45,168 nt of DNA from Lentisphaerota bacterium. GTDB lineage: Bacteria; Verrucomicrobiota; Kiritimatiellia; PWTM01. Every line of letters begins with the position of its first letter. Position 1 is the first letter of the stretch. Positions 17,306 through 25,193 of this stretch are shown one piece after another. The translations under genes were made by a program, and so were the position numbers. The stretch is from contig VGWF01000018.1 of NCBI GenBank assembly GCA_016873715.1, forward strand, positions 1 through 45,168, read 5' to 3'. The notes under the pieces were generated by a model that did no database searches, was not told where the DNA came from, and was given only the letters and a program-made list of their open reading frames with translations.

Positions 17306-18546
17306 ACCTCGGACGCTTCTCCATGGGCATCGGCGACCGGTTCGCGCGCCAGGGCCGCGCCCAGCTCTCCGCCTTCGTCGAGGCCCGGCACGCCGGCATC
17401 GACGTCACCCCCGTCTGGAACAAGTCGCACCGCGAGCACTCGATCGTGGGCTCCGTCCCCGCCGACGTCCGCCGCGAGGCCGACGCCGCCGTGCAGGCGC
17501 TCGGATGGACCGGCGGGTACCGCGTCGACGCCGACCACATCGGGCTCGGCACCGTCGATGCCTTCCTCGCCGCGAGCGATTTCTTCACGCTCGACGTCGC
17601 CCACTTCATCGGCCGGCCGGCTCCCGAGGACGACATCCGCGCGTTCTGCAGCCGCCACGCCGCCCTCGCCCGCGAGATCGCCCTCCCCGGCCTCGACCGT
17701 CCCATCGTCGTGACCGCCGCCGCGATCGAGGCCGCCGCCCGCAAGTTCCTGCTCGCCGTGAAGGAGGCCGGGCGGACCCACCGCCACATCGAAACCGCCC
17801 GGGGGGCGGACACCTTCATCACCGAGGTCTCGATGGACGAGACCGACCTCCCCCAGACGCCCGCCGAGCTGCTGCTCATCCTCGCCGCCATCGCCGACGA
17901 GCGCATCCCGGCGCAGACGATCGCGCCGAAGTTCACCGGCCGGTTCAACAAGGGCGTCGACTACGAGGGCGATCCGGAGATCTTCGCCCGCGAGTTCGAG
18001 GCCGACGTCGCCGTCGCCGCCTTCGCCGCGCGCGAGTTCGGCCTCCCGGCCGGTCTCAAGCTGAGCGTTCACTCCGGCAGCGACAAGTTCAGCCTCTATC
18101 CGCACCTGCGCGCGGTCCTGCACCGCACCGGCGCCGGGCTGCACCTGAAGACCGCCGGGACGACGTGGCTGGAGGAGCTGATCGGCCTCGCGGCGGCCGG
18201 CGGCGAGGGCCTGGCCGTCGCCCGGGACGTCTACGCCGGCGCCCTCGCCCGCTACGACGAGATGGTGACCCCCTACGCGGCCGTGATCCACGTCCGCCGC
18301 GACGAGCTGCCGCCGGTCGCGGACGTGATGCGGATGAGTGCCTTCGACTTCACGTCCGCCCTGCGCCACGACCCGCGGAACCCGCGCTTCAACTCCCAGT
18401 TCCGCCAGTTCCTGCACGTGAGCTACAAGGTCGCCGCGGAAATGGGCCGCCGCTTCCCCGACGCGCTCGACGCCTGCGAGGCGACGGTGGCCGGCAACGT
18501 GCGGACCAACATCCTCGACCGCCATCTCCGCCCCGTGTTCGGGTGA
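17302..18546 (+). CDS. uxaE: UxaE-type tagaturonate/fructuronate epimerase
   Basis: 414 aa. Motifs I recognise from the UxaE family include SHREHSIVGS, YRVDADHIGLGTVD, FFTLDVAHFIG, KYLLAVKEAG-like KFLLAVKEAGR, TIAPKFTGRFNKGVDY, LSVHSGSDKFSLYP and LHLKTAGTTWLEEL. Family members convert D-tagaturonate to D-fructuronate, linking galacturonate catabolism to the glucuronate branch, and depend on a divalent metal bound by His and acidic residues. Translation is coupled to nikR by a 4-nt overlap. No uxaA, uxaB or uxuA genes are nearby. The convergent purF-like gene ends 24 nt away. The family call is firm; the exact substrate is inferred. Confidence 0.84.
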   Translation: MNLGRFSMGIGDRFARQGRAQLSAFVEARHAGIDVTPVWNKSHREHSIVGSVPADVRREADAAVQALGWTGGYRVDADHIGLGTVDAFLAASDFFTLDVAHFIGRPAPEDDIRAFCSRHAALAREIALPGLDRPIVVTAAAIEAAARKFLLAVKEAGRTHRHIETARGADTFITEVSMDETDLPQTPAELLLILAAIADERIPAQTIAPKFTGRFNKGVDYEGDPEIFAREFEADVAVAAFAAREFGLPAGLKLSVHSGSDKFSLYPHLRAVLHRTGAGLHLKTAGTTWLEELIGLAAAGGEGLAVARDVYAGALARYDEMVTPYAAVIHVRRDELPPVADVMRMSAFDFTSALRHDPRNPRFNSQFRQFLHVSYKVAAEMGRRFPDALDACEATVAGNVRTNILDRHLRPVFG

Positions 18547-18570
18547 GGGGGCGGGCGGCGGGCCGAGGGC

Positions 18571-19971
18571 TCAACCGCACCGGTTCCAGCAGTAGGTGCA
18601 CAACCGCGACAGCGGAAGGCCGATCGCCGACGCCATGTCGTCGAGGCGCTGGTACAGGACCGAGCTCAGGCCCAGGGTCTCGCCGATCCTCGAAAGCATC
18701 TCGCGGTACTGCGGCGTGTCGGGGTCGCAATACGCCGCGGGCGGCTCGCCGTCGTGCCCCTCCATCTCGCGCACGATGCGCCGGGCGATCAGGTCGAACT
18801 CCGACTTCGACCGCGAGAAGTTGAGGAACGGGCACCCGTGCATCAGCGGCGGGCACGCCGGGCGCATGTGGACCTCGCGCGCGCCGGCCTCGAAGAGCCG
18901 CCGGATCGTGTCGCGAAGCTGCGTTCCGCGGACGATCGAGTCCTCGCAGAAGAGGATCCGCTTGCCATGGATCAGCTCCGGCACGGGGATGAGCTTCATG
19001 CGCGCAACGAGGTCGCGCACCTTCTGGTTCTGCGGCATGAAGCTGCGCGGCCACGTCGGGGTGTACTTGACGAACGGCCGGCGGTACGGCACGCCCGCCT
19101 CCGCCGCGTAGCCGAGGCCGTGCCCGACGCCCGAGTCCGGGATGCCCGCGACGGCATCCACCTCGATCCGCTCGCGCAGCGCCAGCAGCGCGCCGCTGCG
19201 GTTGCGCATGTCCTCGACGTTGCGCCCCTCGTAGGTCGAGGCCGGGTAGCCGTAATAGACCCACAGGAACGCGCAGACCCGCATCTCGGCGCGCGGCGGC
19301 ACGAGCGTTTCGGCGCCCTCGGCGGTCAGCCGCACGACCTCGCCGGGGCCGAGGTCGCGCTCGTGCGCATAGTCGAGGTTGGGAAACGCGCAGGTCTCGA
19401 ACGTCGCGGCCCATGCGCCGTCCTTCCGGCCCAGGATCACGGGCGTCCGGCCCCATCGGTCGCGCGCGGCGTAGATCCCCTCCCGGGTCAGCAGCAGCAG
19501 GGAGCACGACCCGCGGATCGTCTCCTGGACGCGACGGATGCCGTCGGCGAAGGTCGCCTCCTGGTTGATCAGCGTCGCGACGAGTTCCGTCGGATTGATC
19601 TCGCCCCCGCTCATCTCGGAGAAGTGCGTCGCGCGCTTCTGGAACGCCTGGGCGGCCAGTTCGTCGAGGTTCCGGATGACGCCGACGGTGACGATCGCGT
19701 AGAGGCCGAGGTGCGACCCGATGAGGAGCGGCTGGTCCTCGTAGTCGCTGATCACGCCGATGCCGTTCCTGCCGGACAGGCGGTCGATGTCCGCGTCGAA
19801 TTTCGAGCGGAACTGCGCGTTGGTGATGTCGTGGATGACCCGGTCGATCCCGGTGCCGTTCCACACCGCCAGGCCGCCCCGCATCGTGCCCAGGTGCGAG
19901 TGGTAGTCGGTGCCGTAGTACAGGTCGGTCACGCAATCCGTTGCCGACGCCACCCCGAAGAAGCCGCCCAT
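18571..19971 (-). CDS. purF: Amidophosphoribosyltransferase-like protein lacking the N-terminal Cys
   Basis: 466 aa with the PurF layout: an Ntn-hydrolase-like glutaminase domain, then a PRTase domain with the PRPP loop ILFCEDSIVRGTQ. True PurF begins, after processing, with a Cys nucleophile (CGxxG). This protein begins MGGFFG, so that residue is Gly. The oxyanion region GHNGNL reads TVGVIRNL. The four cysteines that hold the 4Fe-4S cluster in Bacillus-type PurF do appear: RVCAFLWVYYGYP, LMHGCPFLNF and the terminal CTYC. It may use free ammonia or do something other than the first step of purine synthesis. A promoter lies at 20017-20046 and GGGAGGACG precedes the start. Similar MGGFFG proteins exist in other anaerobe-rich phyla, to my knowledge. 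Confidence 0.85.
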   Translation of the reverse strand: MGGFFGVASATDCVTDLYYGTDYHSHLGTMRGGLAVWNGTGIDRVIHDITNAQFRSKFDADIDRLSGRNGIGVISDYEDQPLLIGSHLGLYAIVTVGVIRNLDELAAQAFQKRATHFSEMSGGEINPTELVATLINQEATFADGIRRVQETIRGSCSLLLLTREGIYAARDRWGRTPVILGRKDGAWAATFETCAFPNLDYAHERDLGPGEVVRLTAEGAETLVPPRAEMRVCAFLWVYYGYPASTYEGRNVEDMRNRSGALLALRERIEVDAVAGIPDSGVGHGLGYAAEAGVPYRRPFVKYTPTWPRSFMPQNQKVRDLVARMKLIPVPELIHGKRILFCEDSIVRGTQLRDTIRRLFEAGAREVHMRPACPPLMHGCPFLNFSRSKSEFDLIARRIVREMEGHDGEPPAAYCDPDTPQYREMLSRIGETLGLSSVLYQRLDDMASAIGLPLSRLCTYCWNRCG

Positions 19972-20016
19972 GTCGTCCTCCCGCCGTTCGTCCGTCCGCC
20001 GCCCCGCACCCGCCCG

Positions 20017-20046
20017 ACCCTACCGCAGCGGGTGACTCCGGGGCAA
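20017..20046 (-). promoter_or_regulatory. Sigma-70-like promoter of the purF-like gene
   Basis: On the minus strand: -35 TTGCCC (20041-20046), 18-nt spacer, -10 TAGGGT (20017-20022), about 45 nt before the start codon at 19971, leaving room for the clear ribosome site GGGAGG. Confidence 0.5.
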
Positions 20047-20223
20047 GGACCGGATGTCCGAGGGCGCATCCGCGGCTCACGGACCGGATCCCGCGGGCGC
20101 CTCCAGGAATCCGCACGGCTGCCGGGATCCATCGAACGGCCGGGCCGAACGGAACGCCCGCACGAGCGTCTCCGTCATCGCGGCAACGGACCGGAGAAGC
20201 GCCCGATTCCGGAACGCGCAGCC

Positions 20224-20252
20224 TTCCCTCCCGCGCCGGTTTCGGCTATGAA
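20224..20252 (+). promoter_or_regulatory. Weak candidate promoter of hpt-FHA
   Basis: -10 TATGAA (20247-20252) with a poor -35 TTCCCT (20224-20229) at 17 nt spacing. The -10 is one of the few AT-rich hexamers in the region and lies about 45 nt before the hpt start, which has GGAGG. Confidence 0.32.
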
Positions 20253-20297
20253 TGCTGCGCGCGGACGCCGCGGTCGAGGGCGCCGTCGCGGAGGCCC

Positions 20298-20840
20298 ATG
20301 GAGCCGCACCACGTGCACGACGTGCTGATTCCGGAGACCGACCTGGAGGGCCGGGTGGCGGAGCTTGCCGCCGGGATCGGTCGCGATCTCGACGGCCGCG
20401 AACTGGTGCTCGTCGGCATCCTCCGGGGCAGCTTCATGTTCCTGGCGGACCTCGTCCGGTCCTTCCACCGCCACGGGATCCGCACCCGCATCGACTTCAT
20501 GATCCTCGAGAGCTATGGCTCCGGGACCGAGTCCTCGGGCACCGTCCGGCTCGCGCGCGACTGCTCGATCGACGTGGCCGGACAGGACGTCCTCGTCGTC
20601 GACGACATCCTCGACACCGGCCGCACCCTCTCGCACGCCGTCCGGCACCTGGAGTCCCGCGGGGCCTTGCGCGTCCGCACCTGCGTGCTCCTCGACAAGC
20701 CGTCCCGCCGCGTCGTGCCGTTCGAGGCGGACTACGTCGGGTTTCCCGTCCCGGATGTCTTCGTCGTAGGCTACGGCCTCGACTACGACCACTACTACCG
20801 CGACCTCCCCTGGATCTCCAAAGTGACCTTCACCGGCTGA
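20298..20840 (+). CDS. hpt: Hypoxanthine phosphoribosyltransferase
   Basis: 180 aa, normal size. ELVLVGILRGSFMFLADLVR (about residues 35-54), the FMILESYGSGTESSG flexible loop, the PRPP-binding VLVVDDILDTGRTL and the C-terminal VGYGLDYDHYYRDLPWI are the complete HPRT signature. It converts hypoxanthine or guanine plus PRPP to IMP or GMP (purine salvage). The ATG at 20298 has GGAGG six nt upstream; in-frame sequence further upstream is not family-like. It is followed after 14 nt by an FHA gene, so they are probably an operon. It diverges from the purF-like gene. Confidence 0.95.
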   Translation: MEPHHVHDVLIPETDLEGRVAELAAGIGRDLDGRELVLVGILRGSFMFLADLVRSFHRHGIRTRIDFMILESYGSGTESSGTVRLARDCSIDVAGQDVLVVDDILDTGRTLSHAVRHLESRGALRVRTCVLLDKPSRRVVPFEADYVGFPVPDVFVVGYGLDYDHYYRDLPWISKVTFTG

Positions 20841-20854
20841 GAAGGAGCCCCCCC

Positions 20855-21277
20855 ATGCAACTCGTCTACACCCGCCCGGATGGAACCGAGGCCGTCGTCC
20901 CCGTCGAACGCTGCCCCTTCACCATCGGCCGCAGTCCCGACGCGGACCTCCGGCTCGAGAACGAGTTCGGCGGCGTGTCGCGCCTGCACTGCCGGATCGT
21001 CGAGATCGAGGACGGCTACGGCATCGAGGACCTCCGGTCGCGAAACGGCACGGTGGTCAACGGACAGGTGACTCCCGCGTGCCTTCTCAGCGACGGCGAC
21101 GTGATCGAACTGAGCCTCTGCCGCCTGGTGGTCCGCGACCGCCGCGCCAAGGGCGTCCAGACGATCATGATGGAGGTCGGCCAGGAGATGGAACAGGGCG
21201 CGGGCTACTCGACGATGCTCCGCGGCTTCGTCAGCGAGGCCTCCAAGGGCGGAAAGCCGAAGCCTCCGAAGGCCTGA
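20855..21277 (+). CDS. FHA-domain protein
   Basis: 140 aa. The FHA core covers most of the chain: GRSPDADL (25-32), GGVSRLHCRI (39-48), DLRSRNGTVVNG (59-70) and DGDVIEL. The Arg, Ser, His and Asn-Gly residues that bind phosphothreonine are all present, so it should dock onto a phosphorylated partner. A 40-residue tail is Met/Gly/Lys-rich and probably disordered. There is no signal peptide or membrane segment. AAGGAG precedes the start. It shares an operon with hpt. No Ser/Thr kinase gene is in the window, so the partner is unknown. Confidence 0.85.
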   Translation: MQLVYTRPDGTEAVVPVERCPFTIGRSPDADLRLENEFGGVSRLHCRIVEIEDGYGIEDLRSRNGTVVNGQVTPACLLSDGDVIELSLCRLVVRDRRAKGVQTIMMEVGQEMEQGAGYSTMLRGFVSEASKGGKPKPPKA

Positions 21278-21284
21278 ACGCAAC

Positions 21285-21311
21285 GACCCCCGGGACCGGG
21301 TCCCGGGGGTC
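21285..21311. terminator. Bidirectional hairpin terminator between FHA and barrel genes
   Basis: A perfect 11-bp stem (GACCCCCGGGA at 21285-21295 with its complement at 21301-21311) and a 5-nt loop lie between the two convergent genes, 7 nt after the FHA stop and 22 nt after the barrel gene stop. No long U-tract is present on either side. Confidence 0.7.
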
Positions 21312-21333
21312 ATCGCCTTCCGTCAGGGACGGA

Positions 21334-21900
21334 TCAGAACCGGAACAGCAGGCCGGCGTTGATGCCGAGGCCGCCGAAGTCGATATCGACCGGAAGATCG
21401 ACGTCATCGATGACGATGGAGTCGTACTCGGCCAGCAGGTACTTCACCTCGCCGAAAACCCCGAAGTTCGGGTTGAACATGATCTGCAGTCCCGCGACGG
21501 CGAAGAAGCCGAACACGTCGTCGGGATCGATGTTCGGTTCGAGACTCGAGCCGAGCGCGACGTCGCTCTCGTACTCCGGGAACACGTAGTAGCCGCCGCC
21601 CGCGCCGACATAGACCTTGAGCACGTCGCCCAGCGGGATGCCGAGCGTCAGGTTCCCCTCCACGCTGGCCATGTACGAATCCCTCGCAGCCTCGTCCCCG
21701 TAGTCGGTCAGGCCGCCCAGCCGCACCTCCACGCCGAGGGCTTCGACGATGTCCGCCTGGAGCTTGAGTCCGCCGCCCATGCCCGGGTCGTCGTAGTCGC
21801 CCATGTCCATGTAGCTGCCGTACACGCCGAAGCCGCCGCCCGCCATGGCCGCCATGGAACTCAGAGCGATGGCCGAGATCACTGCACTCAGTTTCCTCAT
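21334..21900 (-). CDS. Small outer-membrane beta-barrel protein
   Basis: 188 aa. A signal peptide (MRKLSAVISAIALSSMAAMA, cleavage near 20) is followed by alternating hydrophobic/polar strands (GVYGSYMDMGDY, LKLQADIVEALGVEVRLGG, VYVGAGGGYYVFP, VGLQIMFN-like LQIMFNPNFGVFGEVKYLL) and a last strand ending in Phe (LGINAGLLFRF), the usual barrel-assembly signal. It resembles 8-stranded OmpW/OmpA-like barrels. It is acidic in its loops (IDPDDV, SIVIDDVDLPVDID). It has a strong promoter and a GGAG ribosome site, so it may be abundant. The precise role is unknown. Confidence 0.8.
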   Translation of the reverse strand: MRKLSAVISAIALSSMAAMAGGGFGVYGSYMDMGDYDDPGMGGGLKLQADIVEALGVEVRLGGLTDYGDEAARDSYMASVEGNLTLGIPLGDVLKVYVGAGGGYYVFPEYESDVALGSSLEPNIDPDDVFGFFAVAGLQIMFNPNFGVFGEVKYLLAEYDSIVIDDVDLPVDIDFGGLGINAGLLFRF

Positions 21901-21959
21901 GTCCCACTCCTTCGCCTGTAACGGACATCGCCCCCACGGCGACGCCTCTTCGTGGGAAG

Positions 21960-21987
21960 ATCATACACCAAGCCGATCCCGCGGCAA
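21960..21987 (-). promoter_or_regulatory. Strong sigma-70-like promoter of the beta-barrel gene
   Basis: On the minus strand: -35 TTGCCG (21982-21987), 16-nt spacer, -10 TATGAT (21960-21965), followed by a leader of about 50 nt with AAGGAG before the start at 21900. Confidence 0.68.
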
Positions 21988-21997
21988 GTGTTCGTGA

Positions 21998-22951
21998 TCA
22001 CCGCAGGAAGCCGGCGAGGACGACCGCGGCGGCGCTGAGCAGGCCGAAGGGCACCATGAACTGGGCGGTGGCGCCATCGAGCGTGACGAACTCCATCGGA
22101 TCCCGCGGCGCGTGGCGGCGGCGCGCACGGCCCCAGAGCTTCACCGCCGGGGGAAGGCTGAGGAAGGCGAGCAGGAACGTCCACGGCATCGGCGTCCAGC
22201 CGGCCGAGGCGGCGATCCGCGGCACGACGATCATCGCGAGCAGCAGCGCGAAGGGGCCGAAGATCAGCGCGCCGTAGTAGGCCAGCGATCCCCGGTCGCC
22301 CAGCAGGCCCGCCACCGAGACGATGCCGCGCTCGCGGTCCGACGCCCGGTCGCGCCAGTTGTTCGCGTGGAGCACCGCGATCACGACGAGGCCGAACGGG
22401 ACCATCCACACGAACGGGAGCCATGAGAACGAGCCCGTGAAGACCGCCCACGTGCCCAGCGAGATCATCGGGCCGAAGGCCACGAACACCGCGAGATCGC
22501 CCAGCGCGACGCGCTTGAGCCCCGTGTAGGCGACCGCCAGCACGAGGCCCGCCGCCGCGACCCGCAGCGGCACCGGTCCGGACACCGAGGCGAGCCACGC
22601 GCCGATGATGCCGCCGACGAGGATGAACGCCGCGCCCAGGCCGAAGGTCTGCCGCTCGGTGAGCCACCCGCGCACGACGCTGCCGCTGACCGGGAGCGGC
22701 GCGCGGTCCAGCCCGTTGCGGAAGTCCGCGACATCGCTGAGCATGTTCGACGCCGAGTGCACCATCCACACCGCGAGCATCGTCAGCGCCAGCCGCCCCC
22801 CGTGGAGCGGCGCCCCGCCGTACACGACCGCCATCGCCGCGCCCATCAGAACGGGCACGACGGAGATCGGGGTGCCCCACGGCCGGCAGGCCGTCAGCAC
22901 GCGCACGGGCAGCGAGGGCATCGACGCGGCGGACGCGGGGGTGGAGCTCAT
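21998..22951 (-). CDS. UbiA-family prenyltransferase (MenA-like)
   Basis: 317 aa, with about eight or nine hydrophobic helices. The first Asp-rich motif is NMLSDVADFRNGLD (about residues 65-78) and the second is NNWRDRASDRERG (about 198-210), the Mg-prenyl-diphosphate sites of the UbiA superfamily. The pattern (NDxxD-like site after RPWGTPISVVPVLMG, and the AVLHANNWRD loop) is closest to MenA, which joins dihydroxynaphthoate and a polyprenyl chain in menaquinone synthesis. No men genes are nearby, so this is inference. ATG at 22951 fits a promoter whose -10 ends 7 nt upstream, implying a leaderless mRNA; an in-frame ATG at 22963 would lie inside that promoter. Confidence 0.85.
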   Translation of the reverse strand: MSSTPASAASMPSLPVRVLTACRPWGTPISVVPVLMGAAMAVVYGGAPLHGGRLALTMLAVWMVHSASNMLSDVADFRNGLDRAPLPVSGSVVRGWLTERQTFGLGAAFILVGGIIGAWLASVSGPVPLRVAAAGLVLAVAYTGLKRVALGDLAVFVAFGPMISLGTWAVFTGSFSWLPFVWMVPFGLVVIAVLHANNWRDRASDRERGIVSVAGLLGDRGSLAYYGALIFGPFALLLAMIVVPRIAASAGWTPMPWTFLLAFLSLPPAVKLWGRARRRHAPRDPMEFVTLDGATAQFMVPFGLLSAAAVVLAGFLR

Positions 22952-22958
22952 GGCCGCC

Positions 22959-22987
22959 ACCATACCGCCCCGGCGGCACGCGCGCAA
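22959..22987 (-). promoter_or_regulatory. Promoter of the UbiA gene, leaderless type
   Basis: On the minus strand: -35 TTGCGC (22982-22987), 17-nt spacer, -10 TATGGT (22959-22964), and only 7 nt to the ATG at 22951. Transcription would begin at or next to the start codon. Confidence 0.5.
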
Positions 22988-23011
22988 ACGACGCGTCCCC
23001 CGGAACGCGAA

Positions 23012-23042
23012 GGGCCGCGCGACGCCCGGCGCCGCGCGGCCC
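23012..23042 (-). terminator. Hairpin terminator after the trpB2-like gene
   Basis: A perfect 10-bp GC stem (23012-23021 with 23033-23042) and 11-nt loop start 18 nt after the stop of the TrpB-like gene, upstream of the UbiA promoter. Only a short TTCGCGTT stretch follows on the minus strand. Confidence 0.58.
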
Positions 23043-23059
23043 CTGCACCCCGCACCGGC

Positions 23060-24430
23060 CTACAGCGCCGGCGGCTTCGGCAGTCCTTCGATGGACTTCA
23101 ACGACTTCGCCATCTCGTCCGGCGACATCAGGTAATTCGTCAGCTTGCCCGCGAGATAGGCGTCGTAGCCCGTCAGGTCCATCAGCCCGTGCCCGGACCA
23201 GTTCATGAGGATGACCTTCTGCCTGCCCTCCTCCTTGGCGCGCTTCGCCTCGCGGATCGTCGCCGCGATGGCGTGCGAGGTCTCGGGCGCCGGGATGAAG
23301 CCCTCCGTCCGCGCCCACAGCATCGCGCTTTCGTAGCACTCGAGCTGCGGCAGCGCCGCGGCCTCGATCAGGTCGAGGCGCTTGAGGTGCGAGACCAGCG
23401 GCGCCATGCCGTGGTAGCGCAGGCCGCCCGCGTGGATCGGCGGCGGCACGAACGTGTGGCCGAGGCTGTACATCGGCAGCAGCGGCGTCATCATCGCCAC
23501 GTCGCCCGAGTCGTAGACGTAGGGGGCCGCGGTCATGCGCGGGCACGCGGCGGGCTCGGCCGCGATCACGCGCAGGTCCTTCCCGTGGATCTTGTCGCAC
23601 ACGAACGGGAAGCTGATGCCCGCGAAGTTCGATCCGCCGCCGGCGCAGCCGATGACGATGTCCGGATACTCGCCGAACTTCTGCATCTGCTTCTTCGCCT
23701 CGAGACCGATGATCGTCTGGTGCATGCAGACGTGGTTCAGCACGCTGCCCAGCGAGTAGCGCGTGTCCTTCGAGGTCACGCAGTCCTCGATCGCCTCGCT
23801 GATCGCGATGCCCAGGCTGCCCGGCGTGTTCGGATCCTTCTCGAGGATCATCCGCCCGGTCTGCGTCGTCGGCCCGGGGCTCGGCAGGCACTCGGCGCCC
23901 CACGTCTGCATCATCATCTTCCGGAACGGCTTCTGCTCGAAGGAAATCCGGACCATGTAGACGCGGCACTGGAGGCCGAAGAGCTGGCAGGCGAACGAGA
24001 GCGCGCTGCCCCACTGGCCGGCGCCGGTCTCGGTCGTCAGCCGCTTGATGCCGAAGACCTTGTTGTAGTAGGCCTGCGGCACCGCGGTGTTCGGCTTGTG
24101 GCTGCCGGCGGGCGAGACGCCCTCGTTCTTGTAGTAGATGTGCGCGGGCGTGCCGAGGGCCTGCTCCAGCGCGCGGGCGCGGTAGAGCGGCGACGGGCGC
24201 CACATCAGCAGCTTCTCGAGGACCGGCTCCGGGATGTCGATCCAGCGCTGCGTCGACACCTCCTGCTCGATGATGTTCATCGGGAAGACCGGCGCAAGGT
24301 CCTGCGGGCCGACGGGCGATCCGTCGGGCTTCAGCGGCGGCGGCATCGGCTTCGGAAGGTCGGCCGCGATGTTGTACCACTGGCGCGGGATCTCGTTGTC
24401 GTCGAGCACTGCCTTGATGCGTTCCGTCAT
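23060..24430 (-). CDS. trpB: TrpB2-type tryptophan synthase beta-like PLP enzyme
   Basis: 456 aa, longer than classic TrpB (about 400), as for TrpB2. It opens with [19 protein letters not shown], then [12 protein letters not shown], the PLP lysine in [26 protein letters not shown], the phosphate-binding [11 protein letters not shown], and a C-terminal MNWSGHG. These are TrpB2 hallmarks. TrpB2 condenses indole (or phosphoserine-derived aminoacrylate) to tryptophan and often acts without TrpA. No trpA is nearby, so it is a stand-alone enzyme here and may salvage indole. GGGGGACACC precedes the start. The 123-nt upstream gap holds heptamer repeats. Confidence 0.92.
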   Translation of the reverse strand: MTERIKAVLDDNEIPRQWYNIAADLPKPMPPPLKPDGSPVGPQDLAPVFPMNIIEQEVSTQRWIDIPEPVLEKLLMWRPSPLYRARALEQALGTPAHIYYKNEGVSPAGSHKPNTAVPQAYYNKVFGIKRLTTETGAGQWGSALSFACQLFGLQCRVYMVRISFEQKPFRKMMMQTWGAECLPSPGPTTQTGRMILEKDPNTPGSLGIAISEAIEDCVTSKDTRYSLGSVLNHVCMHQTIIGLEAKKQMQKFGEYPDIVIGCAGGGSNFAGISFPFVCDKIHGKDLRVIAAEPAACPRMTAAPYVYDSGDVAMMTPLLPMYSLGHTFVPPPIHAGGLRYHGMAPLVSHLKRLDLIEAAALPQLECYESAMLWARTEGFIPAPETSHAIAATIREAKRAKEEGRQKVILMNWSGHGLMDLTGYDAYLAGKLTNYLMSPDEMAKSLKSIEGLPKPPAL

Positions 24431-24443
24431 GGTGTCCCCCGTT

Positions 24444-24464
24444 GTTTCAGGTGTCAGGTTTCAG
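24444..24464. repeat. Three GTTTCAG-family heptamers
   Basis: GTTTCAG, GTGTCAG, GTTTCAG stand head to tail (24444-24450, 24451-24457, 24458-24464) in the leader of the trpB2-like gene. Period is exactly 7. Confidence 0.75.
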
Positions 24465-24503
24465 GATGAAGAGCTTGAAGTTGGAGCAAACAGTCCCGCT
24501 TCG

Positions 24504-24545
24504 ATGTTGGATGTTCGGTGTTCGATGTTCGGTGTTCGGTGTTCG
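24504..24545. repeat. Six RTGTTCG heptamers
   Basis: Six head-to-tail 7-mers: ATGTTGG, ATGTTCG, GTGTTCG, ATGTTCG, GTGTTCG, GTGTTCG. They lie between pyrE and the trpB2-like gene, just beyond the pyrE stop, and are AT-richer than their surroundings. A second, different heptamer family sits 40 nt away. Confidence 0.85.
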
Positions 24546-24553
24546 CCACCGTC

Positions 24554-25126
24554 TCAGCTCCCCGGATGCTCCGCCGTTCCTCCGCCCTTGCACAGCGGAC
24601 ACTCGACCGGCGGCCACGTGACGGGCGCGAGGGCCAGAAGGCTCAGAAGAGGCACGCCGAACTGCGCCGCGCCGCCGCTGCGGTCGACGAGCACCGCGAC
24701 GGCGCTGACGATTCCGCCCAGGCCGGTGACGATGTCGATCGTCTCCTGCACGCGGCCGCCGCGCGTCACCACGTCCTCGGCCACGATGAACCGCTCCCCC
24801 TTCCCCACCGTGAAGCCGCGGCGGAGAACCAGCTTCCCCTCCTGCTTCTCGGCGAAGATCGAGCGGACGCCCAGCGCCCGCGCCACCTCGTGGCCGACGA
24901 AAAGACCGCCCATCGCCGGCGAGATCACGGTGTCGGCGGAGAGGCCGGCCGCGCGGATCTTCTCGACGAGCGAGCCGCACAGGCGGGCCGTGACGACCGG
25001 CCACTGCAGGACCTTCGCGCACTGGAAGAACTGGTCGCTATGAAGGCCGGAGCGGAGCGAGAAATGGCCGGACAGCAACGCCTGCGTCTCCCGGAATGCC
25101 CCCAGCACCTCGTCCTGCGTCATCAT
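24554..25126 (-). CDS. pyrE: Orotate phosphoribosyltransferase PyrE
   Basis: 190 aa. HFSLRSGLHSDQFFQC, ISPAMGGLFVGHEVARAL, the catalytic IFAEKQEGKLVLRRGF and the PRPP loop RFIVAEDVVTRGGRVQE make a complete OPRTase. It joins orotate and PRPP to OMP in pyrimidine synthesis. The C-terminus ends with a CPLCKGG metal-binding-like pair, which I know from PVC and some other PyrE proteins. Tandem ATGs at 25126 and 25123 are possible starts; the longer in-frame codon at 25201 runs into the upstream repeat region and is rejected. No other pyr gene is adjacent. Confidence 0.92.
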   Translation of the reverse strand: MMTQDEVLGAFRETQALLSGHFSLRSGLHSDQFFQCAKVLQWPVVTARLCGSLVEKIRAAGLSADTVISPAMGGLFVGHEVARALGVRSIFAEKQEGKLVLRRGFTVGKGERFIVAEDVVTRGGRVQETIDIVTGLGGIVSAVAVLVDRSGGAAQFGVPLLSLLALAPVTWPPVECPLCKGGGTAEHPGS

Positions 25127-25161
25127 GCGCGTCGTCGTCCCCCGGTTCCCCGGCCTGTGGT

Positions 25162-25177
25162 CCTTCCAATCCTTGGA
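25162..25177. repeat. TTCCAA-TCC-TTGGA palindromic repeat, copy 1
   Basis: CCTTCCAATCCTTGGA: two 6-bp (here 5+) arms around TCC. Shares 16 bases with copy 2, 16 nt away, in the pyrE upstream region. Confidence 0.75.
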
Positions 25178-25193
25178 CGCCCGTCGCGCGGGA

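Larger units (their letters stand above)
19972..20297. other. Divergent intergenic region purF-like / hpt
   Basis: These 326 nt hold the purF-like promoter near 20017-20046 and a weak hpt promoter near 20224-20252. I looked for a purine riboswitch core and for conserved small-RNA motifs (SRP RNA, tmRNA tag region) and saw none. The rest is GC-rich, with reading frames open only because stop codons are rare. Confidence 0.5.

Noticed and set aside
19972-20297. Possible purine riboswitch or small RNA between the purF-like gene and hpt
   Set aside because: I found no purine-riboswitch core and no conserved RNA motif; only promoter-like boxes were visible.
24447-25022. A 191-codon frame reading NTEHRTPN repeats
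   Set aside because: It is a shadow of pyrE and of the heptamer array, not a protein.
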